DNA of 64,000 nucleotides, from positions 13,807,001 through 13,871,000 of the forward strand of contig CATNEN010000003.1 of assembly GCA_950097015.1 (NCBI GenBank), written 5' to 3'. The notes beneath the pieces are model-generated. The model was not told the origin of the DNA, did no database searches, and saw nothing but the letters and a program-made list of their open reading frames with translations. Numbering within the stretch: the stretch's first letter is position 1; every line of letters begins with the position of its first letter. The DNA is from Macrostomum hystrix (Eukaryota; Platyhelminthes; Macrostomidae). The position numbers and the translations under genes were made by a program. Positions 9,201-20,450 of the stretch are shown piece after piece.

Positions 9201-11847
9201 GTGTAGCATTCACAGGATGCTACACATATTTTTTACCACTGATGAACTTAATGGTGCTTTGAGCTTTTGCTTCTGCGTCGTTGATTTCTGAAATCGAGTC
9301 AAGCGTATATAAAGTGTTTTACGCACACAGAAATTCTTATTACTTTTAAAAGCTATTAAAATAGTTAAAGCTTACATAGATGATAAAGCCAGCGAGGAGG
9401 CAATTCTGCCCATTTCGCTGACTCCTAAGCACACACGCACGCGATACTGTACGCAGGCGCACGCTCACACAGGTGTGTACATCTGCCCTGACCTGACTGT
9501 CCAAATAAATATGACCTCGCCGCGGAATCGAGCTCAGGGACTCATAAAAGATTACGTTACTAAAAATAGATTAATGTTACTAAAAATAGATTAATATTAC
9601 TAAAAATAGATTAATGTTACTAAAAATAGATTATGTTAATAAAACTCGATAATGTTACTAATATAGATAATGTTAATATAAATAGATAATGTTACTAAAA
9701 CTAGAACAGCGAAGTGGGCGCGCCTCTCCCTGATTGGCCGTTGTATTCTCACCTCTCAGAGTGGCCACCTTGGTCTCCGAGGCCTTGAGGTCGGCCAGCT
9801 TATGATCGTAGTCCTCCTGGAGTTCGCCTAGGCGCAGTTGCAGTCGACCAGCGTCGCGCTGAAAGAGGTCGCGCTCTCGCCTCGTCTCGGCGCTGTCCTT
9901 GTCAAAGCGTTGTCGCTCCTCGGTGTGGCTGGTCTCGTACTGGGCCAGCTTCTGAGTGAGGCCGTTGACCTGATTCAAAGGGTAAATGGATTTGCATTAG
10001 ATTTGCTGTCAAAAGCCGAATATTAGGAAAACTTACTATTTTTATGCCCTTCCTTCACTCACTACTCTAAGTAGAGTAATTTGTTTAATATATTTTTTAA
10101 ATTTGCGATCGATAATTCTTTTTCAAGCCAATCCGGTCTGCTTTTACCACCCACGTCAATAAAAATACGAGCGCAGTCTTGGAAAACATTTTGTGATTGG
10201 CGGAGAAATTTTATGACCGACTATTGCACAAAAATTCTGCTCAGAAAAGGCATGGGGGGCCTATTCCACCTTTTGGGGGACTTAGACCTAGGTGGTTGTC
10301 TTGGATTTCCTTAAAACTGTTGTAGCTAAAAATAGCAAAAACTCTGCTTTGTCGTCAGGCAATCAAATTTAGAGATTTTGGTTTGTTTCTTGGAAGATAA
10401 GAAAGCAAAGGCCACACACGCAAGCCACTGTGAATTCGCTGACCTTCTGTTGAAGCACTTCAGCGGCGCCCTCCTTGCGAAAGTTCTCCAATTGTAGGGC
10501 GTCAACTTTGGCCTGGAGGGTCTTCAATTCGCGCAACATTTTCTCAGCTTCGGCGGCCATTGTCGGGTGCAGCTCGGTGGCTTTCACAGCCTGCGATCGC
10601 GTGCATGGACACCCTTGGACGCTCGGTTAAGGAAAATATACACCAAACCAGAACCTTTTCAATGCGTCAATCGAGAAAAAAATAACCTGCCGTTACTAAA
10701 GTCTTTAAAGACTATATTGTATCTCGTATTTTTTTCTAAATACTAAAAACTATTATTTAAAAGCTTAATAAAAGGATATAGATGATTGTTCTCCAATTCC
10801 AGCAGGTAGACTTGCTGCTGCAGAGATTTAATATACTCCTGTTCCAGTGCGCCGGTGCTAGTGCGAATCGAGTCCACGAACGACGCCTTGGTACTGAAAG
10901 CAATTTTTCGGCGAATTTTATTAACAAATTAATATAATTATTTGGAAATATGAAAATAAAGTTTATAAAGTTTAAGTTTATATAAGAGTTAGTCGTCTTA
11001 CCCCTTTGCAGACTTAGTCAATTGCGTCTGAGAAGCTCTGAGTTGCTCACCAGATAGGCATAAAGATTTACCACTGTCAGTTAAATAGTTGCCTGTGGAA
11101 AGGTAGCGAATTATTAAAACAGCTGAACGCAATGGGTTCTCAATGAACGTAGCTGGTGCAGAAAAACTGTCAATATTTTGAGCATAAGCATAAGGTAATG
11201 TAAACAGTAAGTCTAGAGTATAGCAATTAAAAAATAAAATAATGAAAGTGAATGCAGCATGTATTGCGTTTTTTAATTATTTTTTTCTGTGTCCATGAAA
11301 GGTCAGAAATTGTAAGTACAAAAACTGGTTACAAAACGCAACGAGGATACTCTTTAGTGACTAAAATATAAAAAATGAAGCCATATAAAAAGCGGTAATT
11401 AAAGTTTGTAAATATTTTTAGTTCTAAACTGTATTTCTGAATTAATAATAACGAATGTGTTTTGTCTCAGTACTTAACTTTATAATTTGCATATATGATT
11501 TTATTTGCAGCGTTAAAAATTAACATACAGATCAGTGTGTAAAAGTAAATCTATGTGAAATTTGTTAACAGCGGAAATACTTATTAAAATAATTGTAAAA
11601 AAATCAGTATTCTTTTCATCTGCATTAATACAGTACAATAATACTTCTTGTTATTACATTACAAGCATGGTACAGGCCCAACTTCATAGGCTAAACTCTT
11701 GAAGATAGCGTTCAAGATCCAAGATTCAAGATGTCATTTTGAAATTATAAGCTCGAATAAATCGAACTTACCGCCATACATCTTAGAAGCTGATTTAACA
11801 GACCTTTCATTTGTCTGTTTACCGAAAGTAGACGAAATTCTAGACAT
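6279..11847 (-). CDS. Coiled-coil protein, 499 aa, 8 coding exons, with one U12-type intron
   Basis: Exons: 11847-11772, 11092-11002, 10893-10780, 10600-10444, 9969-9753, 8382-7964, 7122-6784, 6365-6279. They sum to 1500 nt with matching phases at every junction and end in TGA. The N-terminus begins MSRISSTFGK and is Ser/Lys-rich. From about residue 60 the protein is almost wholly heptad-type helix, with runs such as ALEQEYIKSLQQQVYLLELE and many Leu/Glu/Arg/Lys/Gln. No enzymatic motif or membrane segment is visible. It is probably a filament or cytoskeletal/ciliary scaffold protein, but I cannot name the family. Seven introns are GT-AG or near it; intron 3 (10779-10601) is AT-AC. Intron 6 (7963-7123) contains an array that repeats its own 5' splice site. 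The last intron carries a SINE. A poly(A) signal lies 67 nt past the stop. Confidence 0.85.
6434..6720 (-). mobile_element. tRNA-derived SINE, with a second tRNA-like fragment on the plus strand
   Basis: The minus-strand copy covers about 6650-6434. Its 5' end reads CCTGAACTCGATTCCGCGG (B box), followed by the body shared with the 45-kb copy. Abutting it, 6655-6720 on the plus strand looks like another tRNA head, with an A-box-like AAGCTTAGTGGTTCGGGCG and a B-box-like GGGTTCTATTCCAG. Two SINE families may have met here. It lies in the last intron of the coiled-coil gene. Confidence 0.7.
7356..7965 (-). repeat. 33-bp minisatellite made of copies of the intron's 5' splice site, about 18 units
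   Basis: On the minus strand each unit contains GGAGTACCAG|GTGAGTTTG, the last exon codons (GAG TAC CAG) plus donor of the exon ending at 7964. The array starts at the real exon-intron boundary and runs downstream. The period is 33 nt, so most units translate in frame as VSLFGVLLEYQ. The three exon-proximal units read GTGAGTTAG, placing an in-frame stop straight after an unused donor. Confidence 0.93.
8610..8925. mobile_element. Fold-back MITE with long inverted repeats
   Basis: The left end (TATATACCAAGGACTACTAG ... GGACGGGAAACTTCGTTTCT) matches the reverse complement of the right end (AAGAAACGAAGTTTCCCGTC ... CCTTGGTATATA). A second inner inverted pair sits around GCTAG-AGATAGGAA. It lies in intron 5 of the coiled-coil gene. 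No ORF. Confidence 0.8.
9395..9545 (-). mobile_element. Internally deleted SINE copy
   Basis: Shares the tail CGAGGAGGCAATTCTGCCCA and the tRNA-like head (GAGCTCGATTCCGCGG on the minus strand) with the 45-kb SINE. It lacks the central segment around the GTCAGGCAGTGTACACTCTC motif. Confidence 0.75.
9545..9705. repeat. Short AT-rich tandem repeat, about 20-bp units
   Basis: Seven or eight imperfect copies of TTACTAAAAATAGATTAATG in intron 5 of the coiled-coil gene, close to the 5' splice site at 9752. Confidence 0.85.
10601..10779 (-). other. U12-type AT-AC intron in the coiled-coil gene
   Basis: The minus-strand exon ends AATCATCT and the intron begins ATATCCTTTT, the canonical U12 AT-AC 5' site. 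An exact U12 branch sequence TTCCTTAAC lies at 10634-10626 and the intron ends ATGCAC. Splicing joins CT to G to make a Leu codon and keeps the frame (ENNHL then RSQAVKATELHP). No in-frame GT donor exists before a stop codon, and the nearby AG at 10592-10591 would break the frame. The branch to 3' site distance, about 26 nt, is longer than usual. Confidence 0.9.
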
Positions 11848-12960
11848 TTTTTGTGTTGATGCAGAGGATATGACACGATAAATTGTTAGTGTTACTTTGT
11901 GTCCTCAGCGTGACAAAGTTCAGTCTTTCGAAAAGAGTAAAAATGTCAGAAATTAGTTCGACGTCAAATTTGATTACTATAGTTTTACACTGTAAAACAA
12001 AGTCACGTTATTGTAATTTTATAATTATTTTTGTCTAACAAATAAAACAAAACAGTATGTGTAAGTTTTTTAAATATAAGATTTTTATGTTCTTAAGCAT
12101 TTGTTTTTTAGACTTAAACCACGATAAAAGATATAACGTAAACGTTGATTAATCGTGCTTGATTTACTCAATCACTTTTAGGAGTAGTGATCTAGTCCAA
12201 ACGATCTTTAAAGTTTAGAGATTTTTTGGGATCATAAGAATAGGAGTAGTGATCTACTCCAAGTGGTCATTGGTTTTACTAAGCAAAGCATCGTACGAGC
12301 TCGTACATAGAGCGAAGAAGCTGTCCAAAAATTTTTCTAAAGAGATGCTCGAAGGATGGGTTTAAAACAGACAGCAAGAATGAACTGCAGGGTGCCTCTT
12401 TAGACAGTTTATCATCTCTCAAACTTGATTTCTTCAGTATTTAAGTCACTTTAAAGTAACGCAATGTAAGTAAAGTCAAGTAAAGTCAAGTAAAGTAATG
12501 CAATGCTCTATATACTAAATTTGCATGCATCTAATGATACGGACAGTTATAAACTTATTTGAAAGAAATATTTTTTTTGAAGAATGAATAAAGCTAACAA
12601 GTCTGAATACAAGTCTAGTGCAGTTAGTATTCTTAAAAACAATTATCTTAAAACATGAAATGTTTGAAATTGTTACAATTACAAAACCAGTATTGTCTGA
12701 ACAGTCGAAACCTGTTAAATTAGCCAGGTTAAGGAGCCAGTTAAATTGCCGCGCATTATTATTTTTTACGACAAAAATAAGGCAATTCATAAATGACTAT
12801 GAAATGATATCAAGGCACCAAATAGAACATGAAACTTGTGCTTGATAATTTTTTGGATCGACTGGTACTCGTCGAAGGCTAACTGATAAACAGCATGAAT
12901 TGTCTCACGTGTGTAAATCAAAGCGGAAATTAAGTTAGGAAATACTACGATCAGTACGTT
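11848..12960. other. Intergenic DNA between the TIR-domain and coiled-coil genes
   Basis: AT-rich. It contains a short duplicated motif (GGAGTAGTGATCTA near 12182 and 12244) and a small run of GTAAAGTCAA repeats at 12465-12500. No gene or RNA seen. Confidence 0.4.
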
Positions 12961-12972
12961 GGCTCGTACATA

Positions 12973-15900
12973 TCACATAAATAAATCATCCAAGGCGTTG
13001 GCAAAAAGTGCCAAATCCAGGAGTTTGTCAAAGCCGAAGTGCCGATCTATCAGTCGACCAAAGTACTCTGGTGAGCGACGCCTCGCGTCGGCCAGAAAGT
13101 GCAGCTCCTGACCAGTTAGGCTTGAGATTTTCTCTGACAGTCTCTGGTCGCGACACCAGATTCGAACTCGCGATGCGTCCCAGTTTCTGGGATCCTCCTT
13201 TTTTACTTCTCGTGGTTTGGTTTCAACTTTACCGGTAGATGCAGGCGGTTTATTGGGCACTTTAATCTCTTCGCCATGAGTATCGGTGATGTCAGTACCA
13301 CTGAGCAGCACTGCAAGCAATTCCGAGAACTTCTGCTCAAACGGATATTTAGATTCCGTTAGATCGTAATAGAGCTGAGTGCCCATCAGGATGCCAAGCC
13401 AGCCAGTTGCTTTGTACTTCGGCTCCATCAGCAGGTAGATTAGCCTCCTGCCGCATTTCCACGCATATTCAGCTTCTGAAATGAATATCCTAGAAGATTA
13501 TATATATTGATATGATATCGAAGTACTATTTCTCGTTCTAAACATTTGAACCCGTACGCTGACTTCATCCTCAAAATCAAGACCTACCTCACTATTCCGT
13601 GCCAAGCCTCTTAAACCACCCACCTCACTATTCCGTGCCAAGCCTCTTAAACCACCCACCTCACTCTTCCGTGCCAAGCCTCTTAAACCACCCACCTCAC
13701 TCTTCCGTGCCAAGCCTCTTAAACCAACTACCTCACTCTTCCGTGCCTCTTAAACCACCCACCTCACTCTTCCGTGCCAAGCCTCTTAAACCAACTACCT
13801 CACTCTTCCGTGCCTCTTAAACCACCCACCTCACTCTTCCGTGCCTCTTAAACCACCCACCTTACTCCCGCGCCAACCAAGTCTCTAAACCACATAACCC
13901 CACTTCTCCGTGCCAAGACTCTTATACCTACCACCCCACTTCCATACCAAGCCTGTTAAACCACCCACCTCACTTCTCACTCCTTTATACACGCAAGTCT
14001 CCACTCGTAATCACAATTAATTGTACCCTTCAACTGCATCTCCGCCTTACCCAGCCGGCAGTTGTTGCTCTCCTTGTACAGTCGGGTGACGCACACCAGC
14101 ACAATGCTAGAAGCTTCCACAGCAGTCGACATAGCGTCCAAAGTAGAACCCTTTGTCAAATCTTTGAAGTCAACCCAGACGTTAAATCCGGACTCGTTAA
14201 GTCTGGCGTACAACCGTTGAACAAGTTGCTTGCTGGAGTGATTGTAACTGATCATTATCTGTTTAACATTGGCCTTAACAGCCTTAGTTGGTGATCTCTG
14301 TTTGATTCCCAAAATATCGCCGGACTCTTGTTTCAGACGGAAAAGCAGACTCTGCAACACTTTGCTATCGCGCCACCGCTCCATCTCGTGAAGCTGGTCA
14401 AGCTTCTTGTAGAAATTCGTGGCAATTTTACCGGAATTTTTCTTGCTAAAGCTGAGCGTAAATAGTATGTCAAGACCGTAGGCCGTGTCAGCGGGACTGG
14501 AGCTCGCTAACATTCGATGCAAAACCTGAAGAAGATCGAGATCAATCAGCAGATCTTTGTTGACATCGTTTAGTGCTAGACGGTTGATGCCTGAATAATT
14601 TGTGATTTAGAAACGCATCGTCTAGAAAATAAGTTAATATGAAAAGCGTTGTTGCCAGTCAGTTCTGAGTGTCTGTCAGTTCTGGGTGTCTGTCAGTTCT
14701 GGGTGTCTGTCAGTTCTGGGAGTCTGTCAGTTCTGGCATGGGCGTCTGTCAGTTCAGGTTGTCTGCTTGTTCTGGGTGTCTGTCAGTTCTGAGTGTCTGT
14801 CAGTTCTGAGTGTCTGTCAGTTCTAGGAGTCTGTCAGTTCTGGGTGTCTGTCAGTTCTGGGTGTCTGTCAGTTCAGGTTGTCTGCTTGTTCTGGGTGTCT
14901 GTCAGTTCTGGGTGTCTGTCAGTTCTGGGTGTCTGTCAGTTCTGGGTGTCTGTCAGTTCAGGTTGTCTGCTTGTTCTGGGTGTCTGTCAGTTCTGGGTGT
15001 CTGTCAGTTCTGGGTGTCTGTCAGTTCTGGGTGTCTGTCAGTTCTGGGTGTCTGTCAGTTCTGAGTGTGTGTCAGTTCTTGGTGTCTTTCAGTTCTGGGT
15101 CTGTCAGTTCTGGGTGTCTGTCAGTTCTGAGTGTGTGTCAGTTCTTGGTGTCTTTCAGTTCTGGGTGTCTGTCAGTTCTGGGTGTCTGTCGGTTCTGGGT
15201 GTCTCTCAGTTCTGAGTGTCTGTCAGTTCTTGGTGTCTTTCAGTTCTTTGTACATTCTTGATTATCTTTTGCAGTTAATAATAGTCTGTATTTAATATTT
15301 TCCTGTCTTTCTTGTGTATAATTTTTTTTCTATACTTTCATTTATTATAATTGTGTACAATCAAATTACCTTTCCTATTGTATATAATCCAAAGACCAAT
15401 CCTATATCAAAACTCACACTTTGCTGACTCGGAAACGTCAAAGCCTTCAAATCGTCTGTCTTCAGCGTTGAGACCGCCATTCAGTGCGCCAACAAGATAG
15501 GCCAGATTATCTCTGGCGCCTCGAAAAATATCCGCTTGTTGTTCGTCCACAACGAAAGCGATGAGGATTAAAGCCACGGTCTGCATGGTGATAGCGGGAT
15601 TTGTTTTGTCGCATGAAAACTTAAGAAATATTGTTTGTTTTTTATACTAAATATCGATTTAATTTATGAGGGGTTTGTGAAGTTGGCGTTTATGAGGAAT
15701 TGAACGGCCTGAGACTTCCGAGGCTTTGAAAAGGAGGAGTGGGGTGGGTGTTTCTTTGCTTTTAAAGAGAGGAGTGGGATGGATGTTGCGTGGGTTAGTA
15801 GATTATTGGATTAGAGGAGTGGGGCGGGTGTTTCGAGGGTTTGAAATAGAGGAGTGGGGTCGGTTTTCTGAGGGTTAAATATGAAGGAGTTGGGGAGGGG

Positions 15901-17537
15901 GTGTAGGAGTGGGGTGGGCGTTCCGAGGGTTTGAAATGGAGGAGTCGGGGAGGGGGTGTAGGAGTGGGGTGGTCGTTCCGAGGGTTTGAAATGGAGGAGT
16001 TGGGGAGGCGGTGTAGGAGTGGGGTGGGCGTTTCGAGAGGTTGACATGGAGGAGTGGGTGTTTAGTATGATGTTCCCATTGCGACAAGACCCACGGAATA
16101 ACCCTCTCTGAATCCTCTGGAACACATAACAGGAGGATTAGGGTTAGGTGTTCCAAAGAGATCAGAGAGGAGTATTCGGTGGGTCTTGTCACACATAGGG
16201 TGCATGTGTTTGTCGATTTAGATACAAACATTTTCTGAGAATGCAGGTTCCGTTTTCAGCTCACTGATAGCCTACGATCCTCTTCGCATTTCAAATACGG
16301 TTCAGCGCATTGTCTCAGTTTGTACTGCGACACCATCAGGCTGTAAATATGCTGATCATCTTTGAACAGCGCATTCACACAGACGGACATCGCCTGCCGG
16401 ATCAAGCCTCTGACGGTTGTGACAGTGGCCTCCGACTGGGCGCCAATCTTTAGTTCGACCCCGGAACTCAGGAACGGCTCGAAGAAATCTCGAAAGAATT
16501 TCTCACGACTGGCTAGATAGTGACAGAAGTTTAGCGACTTGTCGGCGGAATTCTGCAGCCTGTTCAGCATGAACCCGGCAGTGCCGCCAGCTGTACCAGA
16601 AAGTGCAGACCAGCCTGCGTTGACTAGCTGGGCTAGGAAATCAATGTACCTTTAAATCAGAGGAACAGGATGAATTGATTTTTAAATAGCCAAAGATCGA
16701 TCATGTGTGAATAGCCGTTAAACTAAACAATCGATCATGTATATAAGCGATCGATGAACGAAACAATCGATCATGTATAGAAGCGATCAATAAACTAAAA
16801 ACTAAAAAATCAATCATGTATACAAGCGATCATTAAATCAAAGAATCAGATCATGTGTTAGCGATCGATAAATTAAAGAATCAATAATGTGCAAGCGTTC
16901 GATAAACTAAAGAACTGATAATGTGTTAGCGATCGATAAACTAAAGAATCGATAATGTACAAGCGATCGATAAACTAAAGAATCGATAATGTACAAGCGA
17001 TCGATAAACTAAAGAATTAATTATGTGCAAGCGATCGATAAACTAAAGAATTGATTATGTGCAACCGATCGATAAACTAAAGAATCAATAATGTGCAAAC
17101 GATCGATAAACTAAAAAATCGATCGATAATCGCCAATAAAATAAAAAGCCAATAACATTTTTATTAAAGAGTGACTGTTAACAGCCGGAAACAAGGAAAT
17201 AATTTATTTTTATTTTTATTCACCTGTCAATAACTCCAGACTCAATAATGACATTGTGACCATGGTCAATAACTTGCTGTCTTCTGGATTCTTCGTCAGC
17301 CAATCCGAGGTCAGCTTTCTCGGCTCCCAGGCTGACATCCAGAGCGAAAGCCAAGGTGTTCAGATGCAATTCAACATTGTCAAATAGATCAGAAATTTTC
17401 CTATTTGATTTAAATATCGCTTCAATTGGTTTTATGTAGCCGTGGCAACGTTCAGTTATAGCTTCCTTGGCAGCGGTTAGCAACGCGGCGGCCGACGCCG
17501 AAGTCGCTTGTTTAGTTGAATTATAGGAACTAGCCAT
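12973..17537 (-). CDS. TIR-domain protein with helical N-terminal region and C-terminal SAM-like tail, 634 aa
   Basis: Exons: 17537-17224, 16649-16265, 15580-15418, 14590-14051, 13475-12973; total 1905 nt with every phase matching. Residues 1 to about 390 are helical and may form an ARM-type or similar scaffold. The TIR domain spans about 397-520: strand KQIMISYNHS, then GFNVWVDFKDLTKGS, a hydrophobic ASSIVLVCVT strand, YKESNNCRLEAEYAWKC, and the typical GWLGILMGTQLYYDL ending. The Glu pair at 468/470 falls where the catalytic Glu of NAD-cleaving TIR domains lies. The C-terminal 70 residues (WDASRVRIWC ... LLDLALFANALDDLF) resemble the SAM-like tail of invertebrate TIR proteins. It is probably an innate-immune or NADase-type signalling protein, not a Toll receptor (no transmembrane segment or LRR). 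All four introns carry a minisatellite. Confidence 0.85.
13580..13975. repeat. About 36-bp minisatellite in the last intron of the TIR gene
   Basis: Unit ACCTCACTCTTCCGTGCCAA plus GCCTCTTAAACCACCC, about 10 copies, some lacking the GCCAAGCCT block. It lies between the TIR exon ending at 14051 and the exon starting at 13475. Confidence 0.9.
14655..15250. repeat. 17-bp minisatellite in intron 3 of the TIR gene
   Basis: Unit GTGTCTGTCAGTTCTGG, about 34 copies with variants (GAGTGTGT, TTGGTGTCTTTC, CAGGTTGTCTGCTTG). Since 17 is not a multiple of 3 and all three plus-strand frames are open, it yields overlapping spurious ORFs. Confidence 0.93.
15700..16060. repeat. G-rich degenerate tandem repeat in intron 2 of the TIR gene
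   Basis: Repeats of GAGGAGTGGGGTGGGCGTTT plus CGAGGGTTTGAAAT with a GGGGAGGGGGTGTA spacer in the later units (about 55-62 bp each). Confidence 0.85.
16083..16190. repeat. Imperfect inverted repeat (hairpin) in intron 2 of the TIR gene
   Basis: The left arm GACAAGACCCACGGAATAAC ... TCTGGAAC pairs with the right arm GTTCCAAAGAGATC ... GGTGGGTCTTGTC, about 40 bp per arm. It may be the core of a fold-back element; no target duplication was found. Confidence 0.75.
16690..17120. repeat. About 34-bp minisatellite rich in CGATCG palindromes, intron 1 of the TIR gene
   Basis: Unit GCGATCGATAAACTAAAGAA plus TCGATAATGTACAA, about 12 copies with decay towards 16690. Confidence 0.9.
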
Positions 17538-18952
17538 TTACAAGTTATATTGTTGCCTACAGTGAAATTCTAATTAAACAAAACTATTTTCCAACAACGA
17601 TTGATTAAATTTAATAGACAATGCATAGCGCGATGTCTTATCAGTTCTACAGGTATAGCTGCCACTTAAGGTTAGATTAAATATATAAATTAAGCTGTTC
17701 AGAGAGTCAACAAACACATTACATATGGACAGTATCAACATTGCCCTTAACAACCAATGTGACAGCAAAATTGCCTATTCTTTTATCGTTTAATGTAAAA
17801 AGTCAAAAGGATTGATATGCACAAAAGCACACTTAAAATGCACATAGAAAGACAGTGTACATAGTTAGAATACCCCAGTTAAGAGAGGCAAAGTTTTTAA
17901 GATTGTGCACTGCTAAGTGACAGTTAAAGTCTTTCTAAAACTAAGCTCGGCTCACTAGCTAAAACAGCTAGACGCACTCGGAGCTTCGGCTAAATTATAA
18001 AGTATGAAAATATGTTGCACGATACGGAAGTTATCAGTGCTTTTCCCCAAGGTTGCCTGCTCCAGAAAAGAGTGGCTTGGACTGGTAATTTCATCTCCAG
18101 TTTTAAGATTCAGAGCTTTAGTGAACGATTTCATCACACTAAACACACAGAAGCCAAAGGACCCACCCGACACCCACCCCAATTTTTCTGTCTCTTTTCT
18201 TTTCTTTAGCTGGGGTAGCTTTTGTCTATCCTTCCCTTCCCCTTCCTCAAACCAGTAAGTAAGCGGTCAGTAAGCGAGACTGGCACACGGACAAAGGCTG
18301 TACATAGGGGTGGGGATATCGATCGAGTAACACGAACGCTACTTCTCTCTCCTCAGACCAGAATAAACCGGCACCGACCAACCAACGCAGAGCTATAGGC
18401 TATTCCAGCGATGGGGGTTTTATTTAGGATAGCAAAGCAAAAAGAGAGGTCTCTGCTAACTCCAGTTTTATCTGAATCTGATAAGTTGTCGTCCTGTGCA
18501 AAAAGTCATTCTTTAATATCCAAAGCGTACATTATTTTATTTTATAACCGAGACTTGGACGGCCTATTTTATTAACAGAGCCTAGTTCTCATCAGCACGT
18601 GCCTATTTCCACTTCCTGCCCTGGCAGCCCATGGTTTCCAGCGCCCATTCGAGGTGAGAACTGTTGTTTTTGTTATAGTATTATTTTATTTGTAATTTAT
18701 TTTTTTATTTATAAAGTTGATGTTTCTTTGCAGCGGCAGCGGCAGCAACTTGTTTTACGGCCTTGCGTTTTGATGTCATCCTACTTTAAAATGTAGCCTA
18801 TCTGGTCTACAATCTACATGACCAATGATGCCCCAGGCAGTGATTTCATAGAAGATTAAAGTGTATTTAAATTCAAGAAACTTTCGCGTGCAATTTACAA
18901 CTATTAGGGGTAACATGAGTTTGAACTTTCTAGAAAATGCAAAAATTACCAG
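17538..18952. other. Upstream region of the TIR gene, no confident gene
   Basis: Possible exon fragments are visible but not joinable. On the plus strand there is a GC-richer stretch near 18585-18655 ending CATTCGAG|GTGAGA, then TTTGCAG|CGGCAGCGG at 18732. On the minus strand an ORF of about 60 codons runs over 18150-17960 (starts MKSFTKALNL). The shared promoter region of the TIR gene should lie just above 17537. Nothing I would call a gene. Confidence 0.3.
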
Positions 18953-19392
18953 CCGTGTTGACGACTCTTAGGCTACATCGAACATGCGCGACGGTCGCCT
19001 AATAGGCAACTCCGAACATGTTCTTTGTTCCGAGAACATGTTCTTTTAAATTAATAAGGCTACTTAATGTATATTAATGAATTAATAACATGAAGAAAAA
19101 ACTATGCCTTCCTTGGCATGAGGTCAACAAACAAGACAGAGTTAAACCATACTATGTCTAGTATGGTTTAACACACACACACACATGGTTTACCTCTGTC
19201 TTGTTTTTTGACCTCATGCCAAGGAAGGCATAGTTTTTTCTTCATGTTATTAATTCATTAATATACATTAAGTAGCCTTATTAATTTAAAAGAACATGTT
19301 CTCGGAACAAAGAACATGTTCGGAGTTGCCTATTAGGCGACCGTCGCGCATGTTCGATTACCGTTTCTTAGACCCTATCTCTGTCAACACGG
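18953..19392. mobile_element. Long palindromic fold-back element, arms about 200 bp
   Basis: Starts CCGTGTTGAC and ends GTCAACACGG. After about 15-35 divergent bases the arms are near-perfect inverted copies (ATCGAACATGCGCGACGGTC ... pairing with ... GACCGTCGCGCATGTTCGAT) into a centre near 19165. The centre holds a small AAACCATACTA palindrome and an (AC)n run. No ORF. The near-identity of the arms implies a young element or gene conversion. Confidence 0.85.
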
Positions 19393-20442
19393 GTGAAATT
19401 ACTGAAGTTTCTCGCACACTATGCGTAATACCATTTATCGGCCAAATTGTTCTTACTTTATATTTAATATAAGTAATTGAATTTTACGTGAAAATAATCA
19501 TCCTCTAGAAAATAAAAGTTATTTAATGTTCTCTTTGTTATGTGTAATGTTTCCAAAATTTTCCGGTGGAACACTCTTCACTATATAAATATACAAGCAG
19601 GCGGAAGGAAATTTATCAACCTTTCTCCGCAAATAACTGTTAACTACTTTATACGAGGATACACAGCCTCGCTCTTTCTTATTTTGAGAAGACTCCTCTT
19701 CTACAATATAACATTCATAAAGAGACGAGAGTAGTTCAGTTACTTTTAACCTCGGCTGCGCGATGCTACGTACACAATATACAATTTGGCTCAACTGAGA
19801 CGCTGAAGTGGTAGATTTTTTTCTATCTTATTAATCCTTATTTTTTATTAATATTGTTTTTTTTAATGAAGTCAACAAATATAAGATTGAACGAAGATGA
19901 GGGATGCTGAAGTTTAATTACTTTTGTTCCGTTTCTGCTTTATTATTTTTTAGCTCTGTAACTACGTGTTTATTCTCAATCTACTTTGTACAAGTCTATG
20001 AACTGAACTAGCAACGAGATAAATGGATTGATTGCACTGAATAACACTGATTGCGATTTATCTGAAAATCTGCTAATAAGAACCTCATAGTGCATGAACG
20101 GCAACCTCTTGACAGAAGTCAAAGGTGGCCGATTGAGAAGCACCCTATATTACTTGTGCGGTTTTGCCCAAACCCTGAAATAGTTGATTATAAATAAGTT
20201 TTAATCGAAAGAAACGGGAAAACAGTTATAAAAATTTTTATATTACAAGCGTATAAACATGCTTTTAAATATAAAGTCACAGTAGTTAAGAGCGATGAGT
20301 GCAATATAAACTTGTGTTAGCACTGATCATACTGACCAATCAAATATATTTTGTGTTTCCAAATATGCGCACATAATTATTACATTTATGCAATACAAAT
20401 TTGAAGTATAGGATTATTACTATTGCGTCATAGTTCGTTGTC
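19393..20442. other. AT-rich intergenic DNA
   Basis: No gene, repeat or RNA recognised. Short ORFs at 19519-19794 are AT-rich and look random. Confidence 0.4.
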
Positions 20443-20450
20443 ATAGTACC

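Noticed and set aside
14793..15261. Three overlapping plus-strand ORFs with VSVSSGCLSVLG repeats
   Set aside because: 17-bp repeat inside an intron of the minus-strand TIR gene.
17955..18260. Gene at 18 kb
   Set aside because: Overlapping ORFs on both strands with no consistent splice partners or family likeness.
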